Below, piece after piece: positions 45,299 through 56,650 of a DNA stretch of 64,000 nt; the first letter of the stretch is position 1; every line of letters starts with the position of its first letter. The notes under the pieces are model-generated. The model ran no database searches and was not told the DNA's origin. It saw only the letters and a list, made by a program, of their open reading frames with translations. This DNA comes from Zanthoxylum bungeanum (taxonomy: Eukaryota > Streptophyta > Magnoliopsida > Sapindales > Rutaceae), in NCBI GenBank assembly GCA_019454045.1, contig SKCR01007823.1, positions 248,001 to 312,000 of the forward strand, in the 5' to 3' direction. The translations under genes were made by a program, and so were the position numbers.

Positions 45299-46034
45299 CC
45301 GAACACATGCGTACCCCATACCATGTTCTCACTGATTTACAAGACATGGTTGGCTTCTAGCAAAACACCGTGCCTACCCAATTCTCCAGAAATATTCACC
45401 GAGGAATATAATATGTATCAGGCATAGTAATACTAAGTAATGCATAATACGATCCAGTATCGGATGTCACATGCTAGGCCTAGGGCTGACTCTGTGTCTG
45501 CCTCATACGAAACATATATCAGATCCCGAGTAACTAGTCTCTGTAATCGGAAAGTCATGACATAGTCATACTTTCCTGATAGCTGCAGCTTTAAAGAGTA
45601 CTAGTTACGTATCCTGTGTGACCATCATCTCCATATGACTGAAGTGATACTCCCATCTTGACATCACATCAAATACACTACGATTCTTAGTAAACCCAAT
45701 AGAGGCGTACACAAAACCTGTTAAAGCTCCAGACGACCAATACCAAAGTAAACTGATTGTCTCAAGTAATAGTGACGTAAGTCTCAAGTTAAAGATCACA
45801 TACACCTACCCTAATTCGGATTCCCATAGACACATAATCATACTACCAATGGGATTCCGAGTGGGTCTATCCAAAGTGAATTGTTCCCGGTCCAACAGCT
45901 AACAGAACCTCATATTACACTTGCATAAGTATCCAATACCTAAATAAATGATAACTATATCGTTAAGCTTCCATAACGCGCACAAGTGTAATACTAATCT
46001 ATTCCGCATTATCAATGTCCAGTCTCGATAATAC
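45299..46034 (-). repeat. 3' LTR of Copia-B, part 3 (truncated)
   Basis: Continues the LTR from CCGAACACATGCGTACC to CTCGATAATACT, then stops about 200 bp short of the expected end. The LTR end, purine tract and most of RNase H are deleted at the junction with pol. Confidence 0.85.
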
Positions 46035-46216
46035 TTCGATAGAGAGACGCCATGTGACACCGGAAACAGCCACCTGTTGATTGATATCATGGCGTACTTG
46101 ATTGATCCGACTGCAGAAGCATATGGGATCCGAATCATTGCATATCTCTCATCTTGAGTTTTAGGACACATGTCATTCGATAGAGAGACGCCATGTGACA
46201 CCGGAAACAGCCACCT
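46035..46216. repeat. Exact 41-bp direct repeat at the Copia-B deletion junction
   Basis: 46035-46075 and 46176-46216 are identical. The second copy is in its proper place in pol, and the first lies between the truncated LTR and the broken end of pol. See the finding on this junction. Confidence 0.92.
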
Positions 46217-48509
46217 CTTGGACAGATCTATGTTGAATCTCTTCAACACTTTGTCAATGTACGAGCTCTAGGAGAGTCCCAGCAGCTTTCTAGATCTATC
46301 CCGGTAGATCCTTATTCCTAGAATAAATGCTGCCTCTCACAGGTCTTTCATGGAGAATTTTAATGAAAGCCAAGCTTTCACCGATTGTAGCATGAGAATG
46401 TCATTGCCAATAAGCAATACATCATCAACGTATAGGATAATGAATGTCAGTGCGCTCCCACTAACCTTCTTATATACACAAGAATCATCTTCGTTTTAAA
46501 TGAAACCATATTGTTTTATGATCTCATTAAAATATTGGTTCCAAGAACGCGATGCTTGCTTTAATTCATAAATGTATCGGTTTAACTTGCAAACCTTGTT
46601 TGCATGTTTTGGTATGACAAAACTGTCAGGTTGTTGCATATAAACATCCTCCAAAAGGTTTCCATTAAGGAAAGTGATTTTGACATCCATCTGCCATATT
46701 TCATAATCGAAATATGCAGCAATAGCAAGCATTATTCGAATGGATTTAATCATGGCAACGGGTGAAAAAGTCTTATCGTAATCGACACCATGTCGTTGAC
46801 GATACCCTTTAGCTACAAGCCTAGCTTTGTTGTTTTGTATGTTGCCTTCCATGTCTGTCTTCCTTTTGAAGACCCATTTACTACCAATAGGCTTAATGCC
46901 TTCTGGTACATCAACCAGTGTCCAAACTTGGTTGGTATACATGGAATCTATTTCGGACTTCATGGCATGTTGACATAAAGTGGAGTCGATACTTTGTATC
47001 GCTTCATTATACGTAGCTGGTTCATCTTCCTCAATAAGATTAATGTCTACATGAGGTGAGATCAGAAACCCATATCTCTCCGGTTGTTTTCTGACTCTCT
47101 CCAACTTACGCGGTTCTTGTGTATTAGAAGATTATGGAATAGTCTCATCCCTGATGGACTGTTCTTGTTCCGTGAGGGGGTCAGTGCCAGTAACAGTATC
47201 ACTCCGATTTTCATCGAGTTCTACTTTCCTCCTACTTACCACTGCATTTATGAATTCCTTTTCTATGAAAACTGCATGAAGAGCAAAAAATATTTTATTC
47301 TCTTGTAGGTTGTAGAAATAATATCCTTTCGTTTCCTTAGGATACCCTAAAAATATGCACTTATCTGATTTAGGTTCTAGTTTGGTACCATCCAAACGTT
47401 TAACATATGCCCAGCATTCCCAAATCTTCAGGAATAAGAAACCTGGTTTCTTTCCTGTCCATATTTCATATGGAGTCTGTCCAACAGACTTTGATGGAAC
47501 CTTATTTAAAATAAGTATTGCACTGTTTAATGTGTATCCCCAGAAGGAAATCGGTAGCTCTGTGTGACTCATCATTGACCTTACCATGTCCAACAAAGTT
47601 TGGTTTCTCCCCTCTCGGACACACCGTTCAATTGAGGTGTTCCGGGAGGAGTCCACTGTGAAACAATACCATATTCTTTCAAGTAATCTTGAAACTCATT
47701 GCTTAAGTATTCTCTACCACGGTCCGATCGTAATGTTTTAATACTTTTGTCAGTCTGTTTTTCTACTTCGTGTCGAAACTCTTTGAATTTCTCAAAAGTT
47801 TCCGACTTGTGTTTCATAAGATACATATAACCATAACGCAATGCATCATCCGTAAAGGTTATGAAGTATTCATATCCTCCTCTAGCCTAGCTAGACATGG
47901 GCCCACATACCTCACTATGAACGAGGGCTAACAGCTCGGTGGCACATACATATTTACCATTAAAAGGTTTTTTTAGGAATTTTACCTAACCAACAAGATT
48001 CGCAGATATCATATGAATTAGGATCAAATCCGTCCAAGTATCCATTCTTCGAAAGTGTGGATATACGAGTTTTGTTTATGTGTCCCAGACAACAATGCCA
48101 CAAATAAGTCTCTTAATTTGAGCTTTTTGTTTGTCATGTTATATGTTTGAGATTCGTTTATATTCAAAATATAAAGACCATTATTTACATCTACTGTACA
48201 TATCTCAATATCATCTTTATAAACATAACACCCAGTGTTCCTGAATACAAAGGTATACCCGCATCAGGTTAAACTAGATACAGAGATAATATTCTTAGTT
48301 AAACTAGGTACAAAATAACAGTCCCCTAATGTAAGTATATACCCCGAGGGCAGGTTCAAAACATAGGTGCCAACGGCCAAAATAGCGACTTTCGTCCCAT
48401 TTCTGACTCACAGGTCGATCTCCCCTGAAGCCTGTCTCCTGCTATTCTGCAGATCCTACACATCAGTAAATATGTGAGTACCACATCCAGTATCAAAATC
48501 TAATTTTTA
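46076..48509 (-). pseudogene. Copia-B pol, RNase H end deleted
   Basis: Minus strand. The 202-codon frame 47104-46496 carries RT: SPHVDINLIEEDEPATYNEA, KARLVAKGYRQRHGVDYDKT and WQMDVKITFLNGNLLEDVYM. YVDD is intact at 46421-46432. Integrase is in 47841-47581 and 47656-47132: HKSETFEKFKEFRHEVEKQT, LRSDRGREYLSNEFQDY and GVSERG, then SFWGYTLNSAILILNK. A frameshift splits the two near SERG. Pre-integrase and protease (about 48460-47900) have stops. The segment after MYAMI-type residues (about 46080) is missing, so RNase H is lost. It keeps the stretch deleted in Copia-C, D and E. Confidence 0.87.
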
Positions 48510-48950
48510 AAACTAGTAGTGTACATGTTTATTTCAATAACAAATATACCTGAAGCCGGAGCCTTGCCCGCCTTCGCTTCCTTCAAGTCTGCCTTGTACT
48601 TATGGCAGTCATGCTTCCAGAGACTCCGTTTACCACAGTGTAGGCAGACGTCTTGGGATATGTCCTTTCTCTTCCCAGAAGATTGTGATGATTGAGCCTT
48701 GCCTTTTTTCTTCTTATTCTTCACACCCCAGAAGCCTTCAGCCAAGCCTTGGCCTTCTTGGGTATCGAAGTAAGATGCGTCTCGCACTTCTTGCCTTTCA
48801 TAAGCTCTGGCTCTGCTTCTTTCAGCATAACCATTAACTCTCCAATAGTTTTCTCTTAGTTCATCATGTTATAGTTCATGACGAACTCGCCCCAGCAATC
48901 GGCCAGAGACTGTAAGATCAAATCTATGGAAGTCTCGGCCTCGAAGGTAA
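48510..48950 (-). pseudogene. Copia-B gag, 3' part
   Basis: Minus strand, continuing from 51010 after solo LTR-2 is skipped. It contains the KEAEPEL segment and the zinc knuckle CLHCGKRSLWKHDC (48787-48500 frame). The knuckle His is replaced: GH of the family is SL here. That loses a zinc ligand. Confidence 0.82.
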
Positions 48951-51009
48951 TGTTGGACAATTATGACCCATAGTGTCACTATTTGTACAGATCATGGTGT
49001 TGTTGTACAAATTAACTATGTGACAAAGAGATTGCACTCTTATCATTTGTGATTAGATCACCTATATATATAAATGATAGGAGGTCCATATGATTTGTTC
49101 CTGGACTGAGAATGATATGAGACAGTATCAGTCCACGAAGGATAAATCATTAAATATCCATAGTCAGAGTATTATCGAGATAGGACATCGATAAATACGT
49201 AAAAGACTAGTATTGCACTTGTGCATGTTGTGAGGGCACAACGGCATAGTTCTCGTATATTTGGGTATAGGATACTCATGCAAGTGTAATAGGAGGTTGT
49301 GTTTTACCGATGGTATGGGAAACAGCTTCGCTCTGGATAGACCCCTTCGGAATTCCATTGGTAGTATGACTAAGTGTCTATGGAAGTCCGAAATCAGGGT
49401 AGGTGTATTTGGTCTTAACCTGAGACTTGCACCGCTAATACTTGCGACAGTCAATATATTTTGGTTGAGGTCGTCCAGGGCTTTAACAGGTTCTGTGTAC
49501 GCCAATACTGGGTATATTGAGAATCGTAGTGTGTTGGGTGTGATGTTAAGACGGAAGTGTCACTCAAGTCATATGGAGATGATGGTCACGTAGGATACGG
49601 TACTGGTTCTCTTAAATACTGCAGTCATCGGGATAATATGACTAGGTCATAGTTATACGATATAGAGACTAGTTACCAGACATCCGACATGTGCTTCGTA
49701 CGGGGCAGACACAATTCCAGCCCCAGGCCTAGCACGTGATCATCCGATACTGCATCGAAATACGCAATAGCAAGTATAATACGCCTGATATAGATCGCTT
49801 ATTCCTGTAAGCATGTTTCCGGAGAATTGGGTAGGCATGGCGCTTTGCTAGAAGCCAACCTTGTCTTGTGAATTGTTATAAACGTAGTACGAGGTACTTA
49901 CGTGTTCGAATAGTCCGACGACCCGATTTACTGCCAACATATCCGGGGATCTCATGGGTCGCTCCCCGAAGATTCACCGATGACGTATGACTCGCAGTTT
50001 AATTAATCTGGGATTAATTTAATGAGAGAGAAAATTAATCTGGGATTAATTGCGGAGATATTTTATCTGGGATAAAATATCAATTAAAGAGAGAGAACGA
50101 TTAATTTGGAATTAATCGATAAAATAATATATTTGATATATTATACGAAATTGGATTTCGACGCTGAATTAAAATTAGATTTTAATTCGGGCGAACAAAT
50201 TAATTTAGAATTAATTCGTTAGCGATGTGAATAGTGATTTCGCTAGGCGTAATCATTTAATTACGACGCAACGAATAATTCATTAATTTGGAATTAGCGA
50301 ACCCGAACCCGGGATTATTTGCGAGCGCATTCGCATTTCGAATTCGAGTGCGGCACGCAAGTCAAATCAAGCGTCAATTCATTAGTCATATCAAGCGTCA
50401 AATCATATGTCACTTTGAGTGATGTGAAATTTGAGAGATTGATGTGAGTTGATGTGAGGTGATTGACAAGCATTTAATGTTTGGCTTTTTGGAAATTAAA
50501 AATGGTAAATGGTTTAATAATTTTGGAAATTATAAAACCCTTTTTATTTTTTTTATTTCCCACTAATTCTCTCTCTCTTTTTACGGTCTTCACCTTTTGG
50601 AGCCAAAAATTGCTCATCTATCTCACGGTCTCAAGACTGATTTCTTCTTCTAGTTTTTCTGGTTTGACCGAATTAGAAGGAGAAGCAAATGATTTTGTTG
50701 CAAGATCTATGTGCTAGCACACTCATGGAGGAATACAAAGGTGATAGGAAGTGTCTTCATGAGCATGGAATCAACAAAAGCTTGGAGCTTCAAAGTACAT
50801 CCATTGCCGAATCTTGGAGAAGGAAGACAAGCCATCACTGTGCAGTCCACCATTTGCGCAGCCCACTGCCGAGCAAGGTGGAGCAGTGCGTTTTTGGTCT
50901 TCGTTGCATCTCTACCGATCAATGTGAGTTTTTCTGCACCTCCTTTGATATGTATTCAACTCGTTTTATGCTTGATTTATGATCCTTGGGACTTGAGTGA
51001 AACCCAACA
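48951..51009 (+). repeat. Solo LTR-2 of the copia family
   Basis: 2059 bp from TGTTGGACAATTATGACCC to GTGAAACCCAACA, with a perfect target duplication ggtaa (48946-48950 and 51010-51014). It is inserted in the gag of Copia-B. Palindromes with TGG spacer: arms 50001-50008/50012-50019, 50033-50040/50044-50051, 50058-50067/50071-50080 and 50098-50106/50110-50118, with others to about 50220. Confidence 0.94.
50531..50537 (+). promoter_or_regulatory. TATA box candidate in solo LTR-2
   Basis: TATAAAA in GGAAATTATAAAACCC, about 1.58 kb into the LTR, followed by a CT-rich stretch. It places the palindrome array upstream, in U3. Confidence 0.5.
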
Positions 51010-51456
51010 GGTAATGCCCAACTAACCCAGCTATTCGATGTCAGCAATCATCTGCAACACATAGTGTTCGACAGATGTACCATATGACATACGAGAGAGA
51101 AAGAGCTTCTTTTACAAATCATACTTCTGAGATCTAAGATTAGATCTATGAAGATCCTTCAACTTCAACATCATCGCATAAGGATCAAATCCTTTGTTCT
51201 GACGACGAAACTGAGGAGTCATTACAGCAAGCATAACGAATTGAGCAGTAAAGTTATCATCACGATGAGTCTTCCAAAGCTCATGCTCTACTAGCTGCTC
51301 AAGTCCGGGCTCAGGCTCGAGAGGTCTCTCTATTACATAGAGCAACTTCTCAGCTCCCAGGACTATCTTGAGATTCATTTCCTAGTCTGGAAAATTTACA
51401 CCGTTAAAGACATTCTCGCCAATGATTATGTCCCTAACGCTAATCTTTCCAGCCAT
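51010..51456 (-). pseudogene. Copia-B gag, 5' part
   Basis: Starts at the minus-strand ATG at 51456 (MAGKISVRDIIIGENVFNGV). A stop replaces the Trp in FPDW. The open frame 51378-51112 then gives MNLKIVLGAEKLLYVIERPL, DDNFTAQFVMLAVMTPQFRR and MMLKLKDLHRSNLRSQKYDL. The frame breaks near 51110, and the remainder to 51010 covers the TSVEHYV-like part. It is nearly identical in layout to Copia-C gag. Confidence 0.87.
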
Positions 51457-52856
51457 TTTGATTGCTATAGTCCAACTATCCAATCAAGTGTTTCGGGTAC
51501 ACTCAAATGCAATAGTTACTATAGTCCAACTAAATAACCAACTACAAATGGAGTATTGTTGAATACAGTCTAACTGTTCAAAGAAAACAATAAAATAATA
51601 TTAGCCCAACTAATATATATAATAATGATAAATAATATAGCGCGTATATTAGCGAGTATTAACCGAAATTGCAAATTTAATACTAGCCTCCCACTATTTT
51701 TCGGCGAGCCTCTAACCCTCCGTTGAGTACTCGGGAAACCTAGTTTCCTAGTAGGCTAGGATCCCGTTAAATAATACACAACCTTGACTTTGGCCAACAA
51801 GCTGTATAAAATTTAACTAGGTAGATCTCTAAGATCAATTGGATCCCATCCAATTCCTAGATCTAGTAGGTGAACATCCAAGTCCGAAACATATATCCAA
51901 TATATTTCCTAACATGTTTCCTCTAAATCAACTAAGTCTTGGCTTTGGCTCAACAAGCTTAACGATTCAAGTTAAGCGCGACCCATTGACAGTGGGAAAT
52001 CTTCGTAATCCACATTGATGAACAGCAGTGACCTTGACTTTGGCCAACAAGTCACAACTTCCCAAGACATGCGATGTTAACAAAGCTTTCATGGTTCAAA
52101 CACATCCGCGATAGACAATGATCTTAACTTTGGCCAACAAATCAAAGCCAATCTTGGATCTTGAGAGAGAACCACTCAATAGAAGGAAACGTTTAATATT
52201 AAATGTGAGGGCATTTTAGTAAATTAGCAACCAATTTATTATCTTTGATTAGGTCTCATCATTCACCCTTAAACATGCATTCTAAAAGCATAATAAGACG
52301 CGATAAATTTAATAATGATATGCGGATGGATATATATAATTTGTTCCTAGAACAAATCTCACTTTTTTCCTCTCTCCCGCTAGCACTTTACATTCTTCAA
52401 ATTACCCAATTACATAACACTATAAGAAACCTCATTTACATTGAGGGGAATTGGTGAGAAGAGAAATACAATGAGAATGAGATGTGATAGGCTGGACACG
52501 CAGGTCCAATTTCAAATAAATACCATATTTACAATAATTTCCAAAATTGCCCCCACCCATCTAATATCCATCCGATATACATTATTCAAACAAATACATC
52601 CAAGCATTCACACATAGCATGTTGTCAATCAATCTAATCCAATTAATTAATTTTTCTATTAATGACCATCCAATGTTCATACAACGATTTGATTTGCTCG
52701 AGTCCAACTCATTTAAGAATAAATACTCAAAGTAAGTATTCTTGAATTATATCGAACTACAATATTAAATCCAATTTTAATTGTATTCAATACTAATTCA
52801 AGTTTAATTCCAAATTAAACAATTACACTTATTATATTAATGCCTTTATAGACTTG
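51457..52856 (-). other. Leader of Copia-B, part 1
   Basis: No gene. AGTCCAACT palindromes lie at about 51470-51620. GACTTTGGCCAACAAG motifs are found at about 51784, 52031 and 52127. The region resembles the leaders of the other copies and is cut at 52856 by the Ty3 solo LTR. Confidence 0.72.
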
Positions 52857-53180
52857 TGTAGGCACTGCATTTTTACATATAAGTCCCGATGATGAGCCTC
52901 GTATGGAGGCACTACCCTTTGAGTTGCGGAAGTCGTGGGAAACGGACGTCGGAAGGGAAAGATCAATACCTTGTTGGATTTAATTCTTTTGCTTAGCTTC
53001 GGGTTCGCTCGTTGGATCTCTGTTTTAAAATTCATCCTTGGCCCAAAACCCCGCAACCCATACCAAGCCACACTACCAACCACACGCCCAAGCCCACCAA
53101 AGAGCCATCCCCACACGCCCACAAGCCTCCAAACCCATCCAAAAAATATCCAACACATTAAACACATGTTAAAATCAAAT

Positions 53181-53345
53181 TAAATCATCTTCCCAAATTA
53201 AATAAATCAAATTAAATCACCTTCCCAAATTAAATAAATCAAATTAAATCACCTTCCCAAATTAAATAAATCAAATCAAATCACCTTCCCAAATTAAAAA
53301 AAAAATCAAATTAAATCACCTTCCCAAATTAAATAATTCAAATCA
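53181..53345. repeat. AT-rich tandem repeat, about 38-bp unit
   Basis: About four and a half copies of a unit containing CACCTTCCCAAATTAAATAA and ATCAAATTAAAT. Confidence 0.92.
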
Positions 53346-53496
53346 AATCAAATCTCCCAAATCCATTTTCCTAAACTAAATAAATCACCTTCCTAATTGA
53401 AGAAATCATTTCCTTATAACAAACTAATTAAATTTTCCCAATGATTACACAATATCTCCATTTCCTACCCATACAAGGACAACCCTAACCCACTCA

Positions 53497-53504
53497 TATA
53501 AAAA
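53497..53504 (+). promoter_or_regulatory. TATA box candidate in the Ty3-like solo LTR
   Basis: TATAAAAA in CACTCATATAAAAAAGACAC, followed by a long C/T-rich stretch typical of a plant 5' UTR. Confidence 0.5.
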
Positions 53505-55134
53505 AGACACACAAACCAAACCTTTAGGACCTAGAGCTCATTCACGGTAAAAACCCCAGACACATTCAATCTTCACGCCTAACATCTCCTCCATCATCTT
53601 CTTTGTTCCTCACGCATGCAGACTTGAAAACCCTAAAACGCCCCTCTCTCTCACTGGACTCACGGCAGTCCTAACTCCATCTTGACCTCTCGCCCATTTC
53701 TCTCTAAAAACCACAATGAAACCCTAACACCTTGACGCCTCCCTCTCTCTCTGATCCTCTCTCTCTCGGCCACAACCAAAATTATTAAACCCTGACACCT
53801 CTTTCTCCCCTTGGACTCTCGGCCACATGGACCCTGCTTGCCACTCTCAAACAAAAAGAAAACCCTAACTCATCACTCATGGCTGCACCCTACCCTCTTG
53901 ACTATTTCACGCCTCTCTCTCACCATAAACAACACAAAACCCTTCACGCCTCTCAGGCACCAAACCCTCACTCCAACCACGTGAAACCTACGGCAAACCC
54001 TAGCTCTCTCTTAACAACGCAAACCGACTCACACAGAAAAAAAAAAAACAAAAACACTACCGACTCAAACGCACAGAACAACAACACGCCTCTCTCAGCC
54101 AATTCACGACAGCCATGAAAACCTAAGCTTCCTCTTTACTCATGCATGAAGCCAATAACCTCTAAAATACACAACCCACAAAACAGCTCAACACCCTAAC
54201 CCTCACTGCCCCACCGAGCCGTAACAAATAAACTACAACCCCCATAACTGAAGCAGCCCCTCTTCACGTTCAAATAAAAGCCACTAAACCCCACTGCACG
54301 CACACACCAAATCGACAGCCCTTGACCTTCCATGCATGCATGATCCATGTAAAAATATCAGCCCCTTGACCGATTCATCAGCCCCCAAATACCTTGAAAC
54401 CGTGACCGTGAATCACCCAAAAACAGTAACCAAAACAGTCCCTTAAACAGCCCCCTGCAGTCCCTAAAATAATCCTGAAAATCACCCTTCAATTGAGACA
54501 AAAACAGTGAACAAACATACTCCAAAATAGCCAAAACAGTGAACCAAAACCGTCCCCAAACAGCGAGTAAAACAGCAGCCCAAAATAGCGAGGCGACGAA
54601 GGAAGACATTGAACCAGTGAACCGGAGGAGTTGTAGAGTATTAACTCTTCCGACGGCCGCGTAACGCACTTCCAAGAGGCGACTTAAAAGGTAAGATCTG
54701 AGGGCACCCTTTTATTTATTTTCGTTCATCTTTTTCAGTTATTTATTATTATTTCTTCGCATGCTTCTTGTTGGTTTATGTATGTTATTGTTGTGGGATG
54801 AATGATTTTGTGCTATCTCCCGTGGTATATCGGATGGAAATCCAGACGTAAATTTCGTAGCTGAATCCGAATGGACGGTAGTGCGGTCTGTACTTGGGAT
54901 ACAACTCCACGTACTACTTGAGAAATGCACAAATTTCGTTTTATCTAATCTTATGTTCATTAGGAATAGTATATTATTTTCATGCATGATTTAGTTATTT
55001 TCTTTATGTTAGGAATTTGATTATCTCTCTTTAATTTTTATGTTTAGATAATTGTTATTTATTTATGTTTCTGCATGTATCAATTTAATGTGTTCATGAG
55101 ATTGTGTGCTTGCAATTATTCCGACTTACTTTTA

Positions 55135-55235
55135 TGCATGCAAACTTAGATATAGGTCTTATGCAAACTTATATATAGGTTGTATGCGAACTTAGATATA
55201 GGTCGTATGCAAACTTAGATGTAGGTTATTCTTGT
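55135..55235. repeat. Tandem repeat, about 30-bp unit
   Basis: Three to four units of ATGCAAACTTAGATATAGGT with a variable end, near the right side of the solo LTR. Confidence 0.88.
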
Positions 55236-55487
55236 GTATGTATGTTGCGTAGACTTGGTTATATTATCACATAAATTCGTTAATTACAAGTGGCATAAGT
55301 AAGGGACAATTCCGAACCCAACAGTTTGAGGTCTTCCCTTGCGATGGGTGAGTGCGGCCTTAAATCATTTCCCAGTTCACACTGGGTGGCGACTCCATTA
55401 TTCTCCGGTTTAGTCCCCCGCGGGCTACTCCGTACTCCCGATCGGGCCGCGAGCCTGGAACAGCATCGTCGATTTCTGTGTCCTACA

Positions 55488-56336
55488 ACTTGGATTCCAA
55501 ATCCAATCCAAATGGTCTCAAAGGCCCATTTAACATCCAATGCCAATCTATTAGGTCCAATGGGCTTTTAATTAATTCTTTAGGCATGAACTTTTGGCCA
55601 TTATGGATCAAACCTATAATACCTTGGCCCTTTTAGGAATCACCATATGCCAAAAATTAATTTTGGCCCATTAGGCCCAATTAAATTATTAAAGGCATAA
55701 AAGTCATGTTTTGGATTTTTATGGAAATGGTTTAGGCCCAATTGGATCCAACCCAATTGTCCAAAACCAAACTTGGCCCAACCAAGCCCATTAATCCAAA
55801 TATAACCAAATTAGCCCAATTAGTATTTTAGAGACTAATTTAAATTAATACAGTATTCCAAATATCACATTAATTTAATTTAAGTATAATTAACACAACT
55901 AATTAATTAATCTAATATTTCCAAAATATTAATTAATATAATTAATCATGCTTATCATTCCAATTCATGTCCAACACAAATTGAAGCAAAATCAAGTCTC
56001 CAACAACATGTTTATCTCACGGCAATTGACAAGAAATAAACATCCAATTTGATTTCAATCCAATTAAATCAACATTTAACATATATTTCATGTCATTAAC
56101 ATATCCAAGTGTCAAATTTTAAAAAATCACCATGAGCATTACTAGGGTAATTTTCGGCCATGTAAGGAAAATTGGGGAAATTTGATCTAATAAATTTTTC
56201 AACAATCCAATGATGCACAACTCTAAGTTATCATCATCTAACATCAACCAAACACAAAATTTTGAATTTTCATGCTCCAAGCAAAAATACCCAAATAAAG
56301 TTTATAAACCCTAGAATCCAAAATCATATTTAGAAG
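55488..56336 (-). other. Leader of Copia-B, part 2
   Basis: No gene. It continues the leader with a TGGGCC/TGGGCT cluster at about 55510-55820 and AT-rich text down to the primer site. Confidence 0.72.
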
Positions 56337-56349
56337 GGCTCTAATACCA
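56337..56349 (-). other. Primer binding site of Copia-B
   Basis: Minus strand TGGTATTAGAGCC, one transition from the initiator-Met site, next to the 5' LTR. Confidence 0.82.
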
Positions 56350-56350
56350 T

Positions 56351-56650
56351 TGTTAGTCTCTAAGACATGCTTCCAAGATCCTTAACATGATTTCAAGTGT
56401 GAAATAATCAAGTAAAGTTGCGAAAATACTTACATTGATTTAAGGAGAAATTTCAGAAATTACTTTCTTTGGATGAAGCTCCAAGCCTTTTGTATGTTGT
56501 TTGGTCATTGGGTGAGTTTTTCTAACACCTTATTTGACCCTCCAAGTGCTAGCTTTGAGAAATTTTGAAGCAAAAATTTCTTCCAAGAGAGAAGAGAATT
56601 CGACAATCTTGGAGAGGAAGAGAGAATAGTGAGTTTCAAAATTTGGTGTG
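56351..56650 (-). repeat. 5' LTR of Copia-B, first 300 bp
   Basis: Matches 23390-23690 with about 15 differences in 300 bases by eye. It stops at GGTGTG where Copia-E begins; the rest lies beyond the right edge. Confidence 0.9.

Larger units (their letters stand above)
52857..55487 (+). repeat. 2.6-kb solo LTR of a different, Ty3-like element
   Basis: Termini TGTAGG and CCTACA form a 6-bp inverted repeat, flanked by a perfect target duplication acttg (52852-52856 and 55488-55492). Copia-B leader text reads continuously when it is skipped. It contains a TATA word at 53497, a CT-rich stretch after it, and tandem repeats at 53181-53345 and 55135-55235. TGGCGACTCC at 55387-55396 resembles the primer site of Tat/Ogre-type elements but lies inside the LTR. 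The family assignment is tentative. The ORFs at 52832-53183, 53660-54118 and 54358-54675 are low-complexity LTR sequence. Confidence 0.82.

Noticed and set aside
50689..51025. Overlapping ORFs of 97-104 codons in solo LTR-2
   Set aside because: They lie in the U5 part of an LTR; the homologous parts of other LTRs do not keep the frames.
53600..54020. ACCCTAA-like words resembling plant telomere repeats
   Set aside because: Only isolated AACCCTAA words within C-rich LTR sequence, never in tandem.
53660..54675. Proline-, serine- or arginine-rich ORFs on both strands
   Set aside because: They come from C/T-rich low-complexity sequence of the solo LTR and match no protein family.
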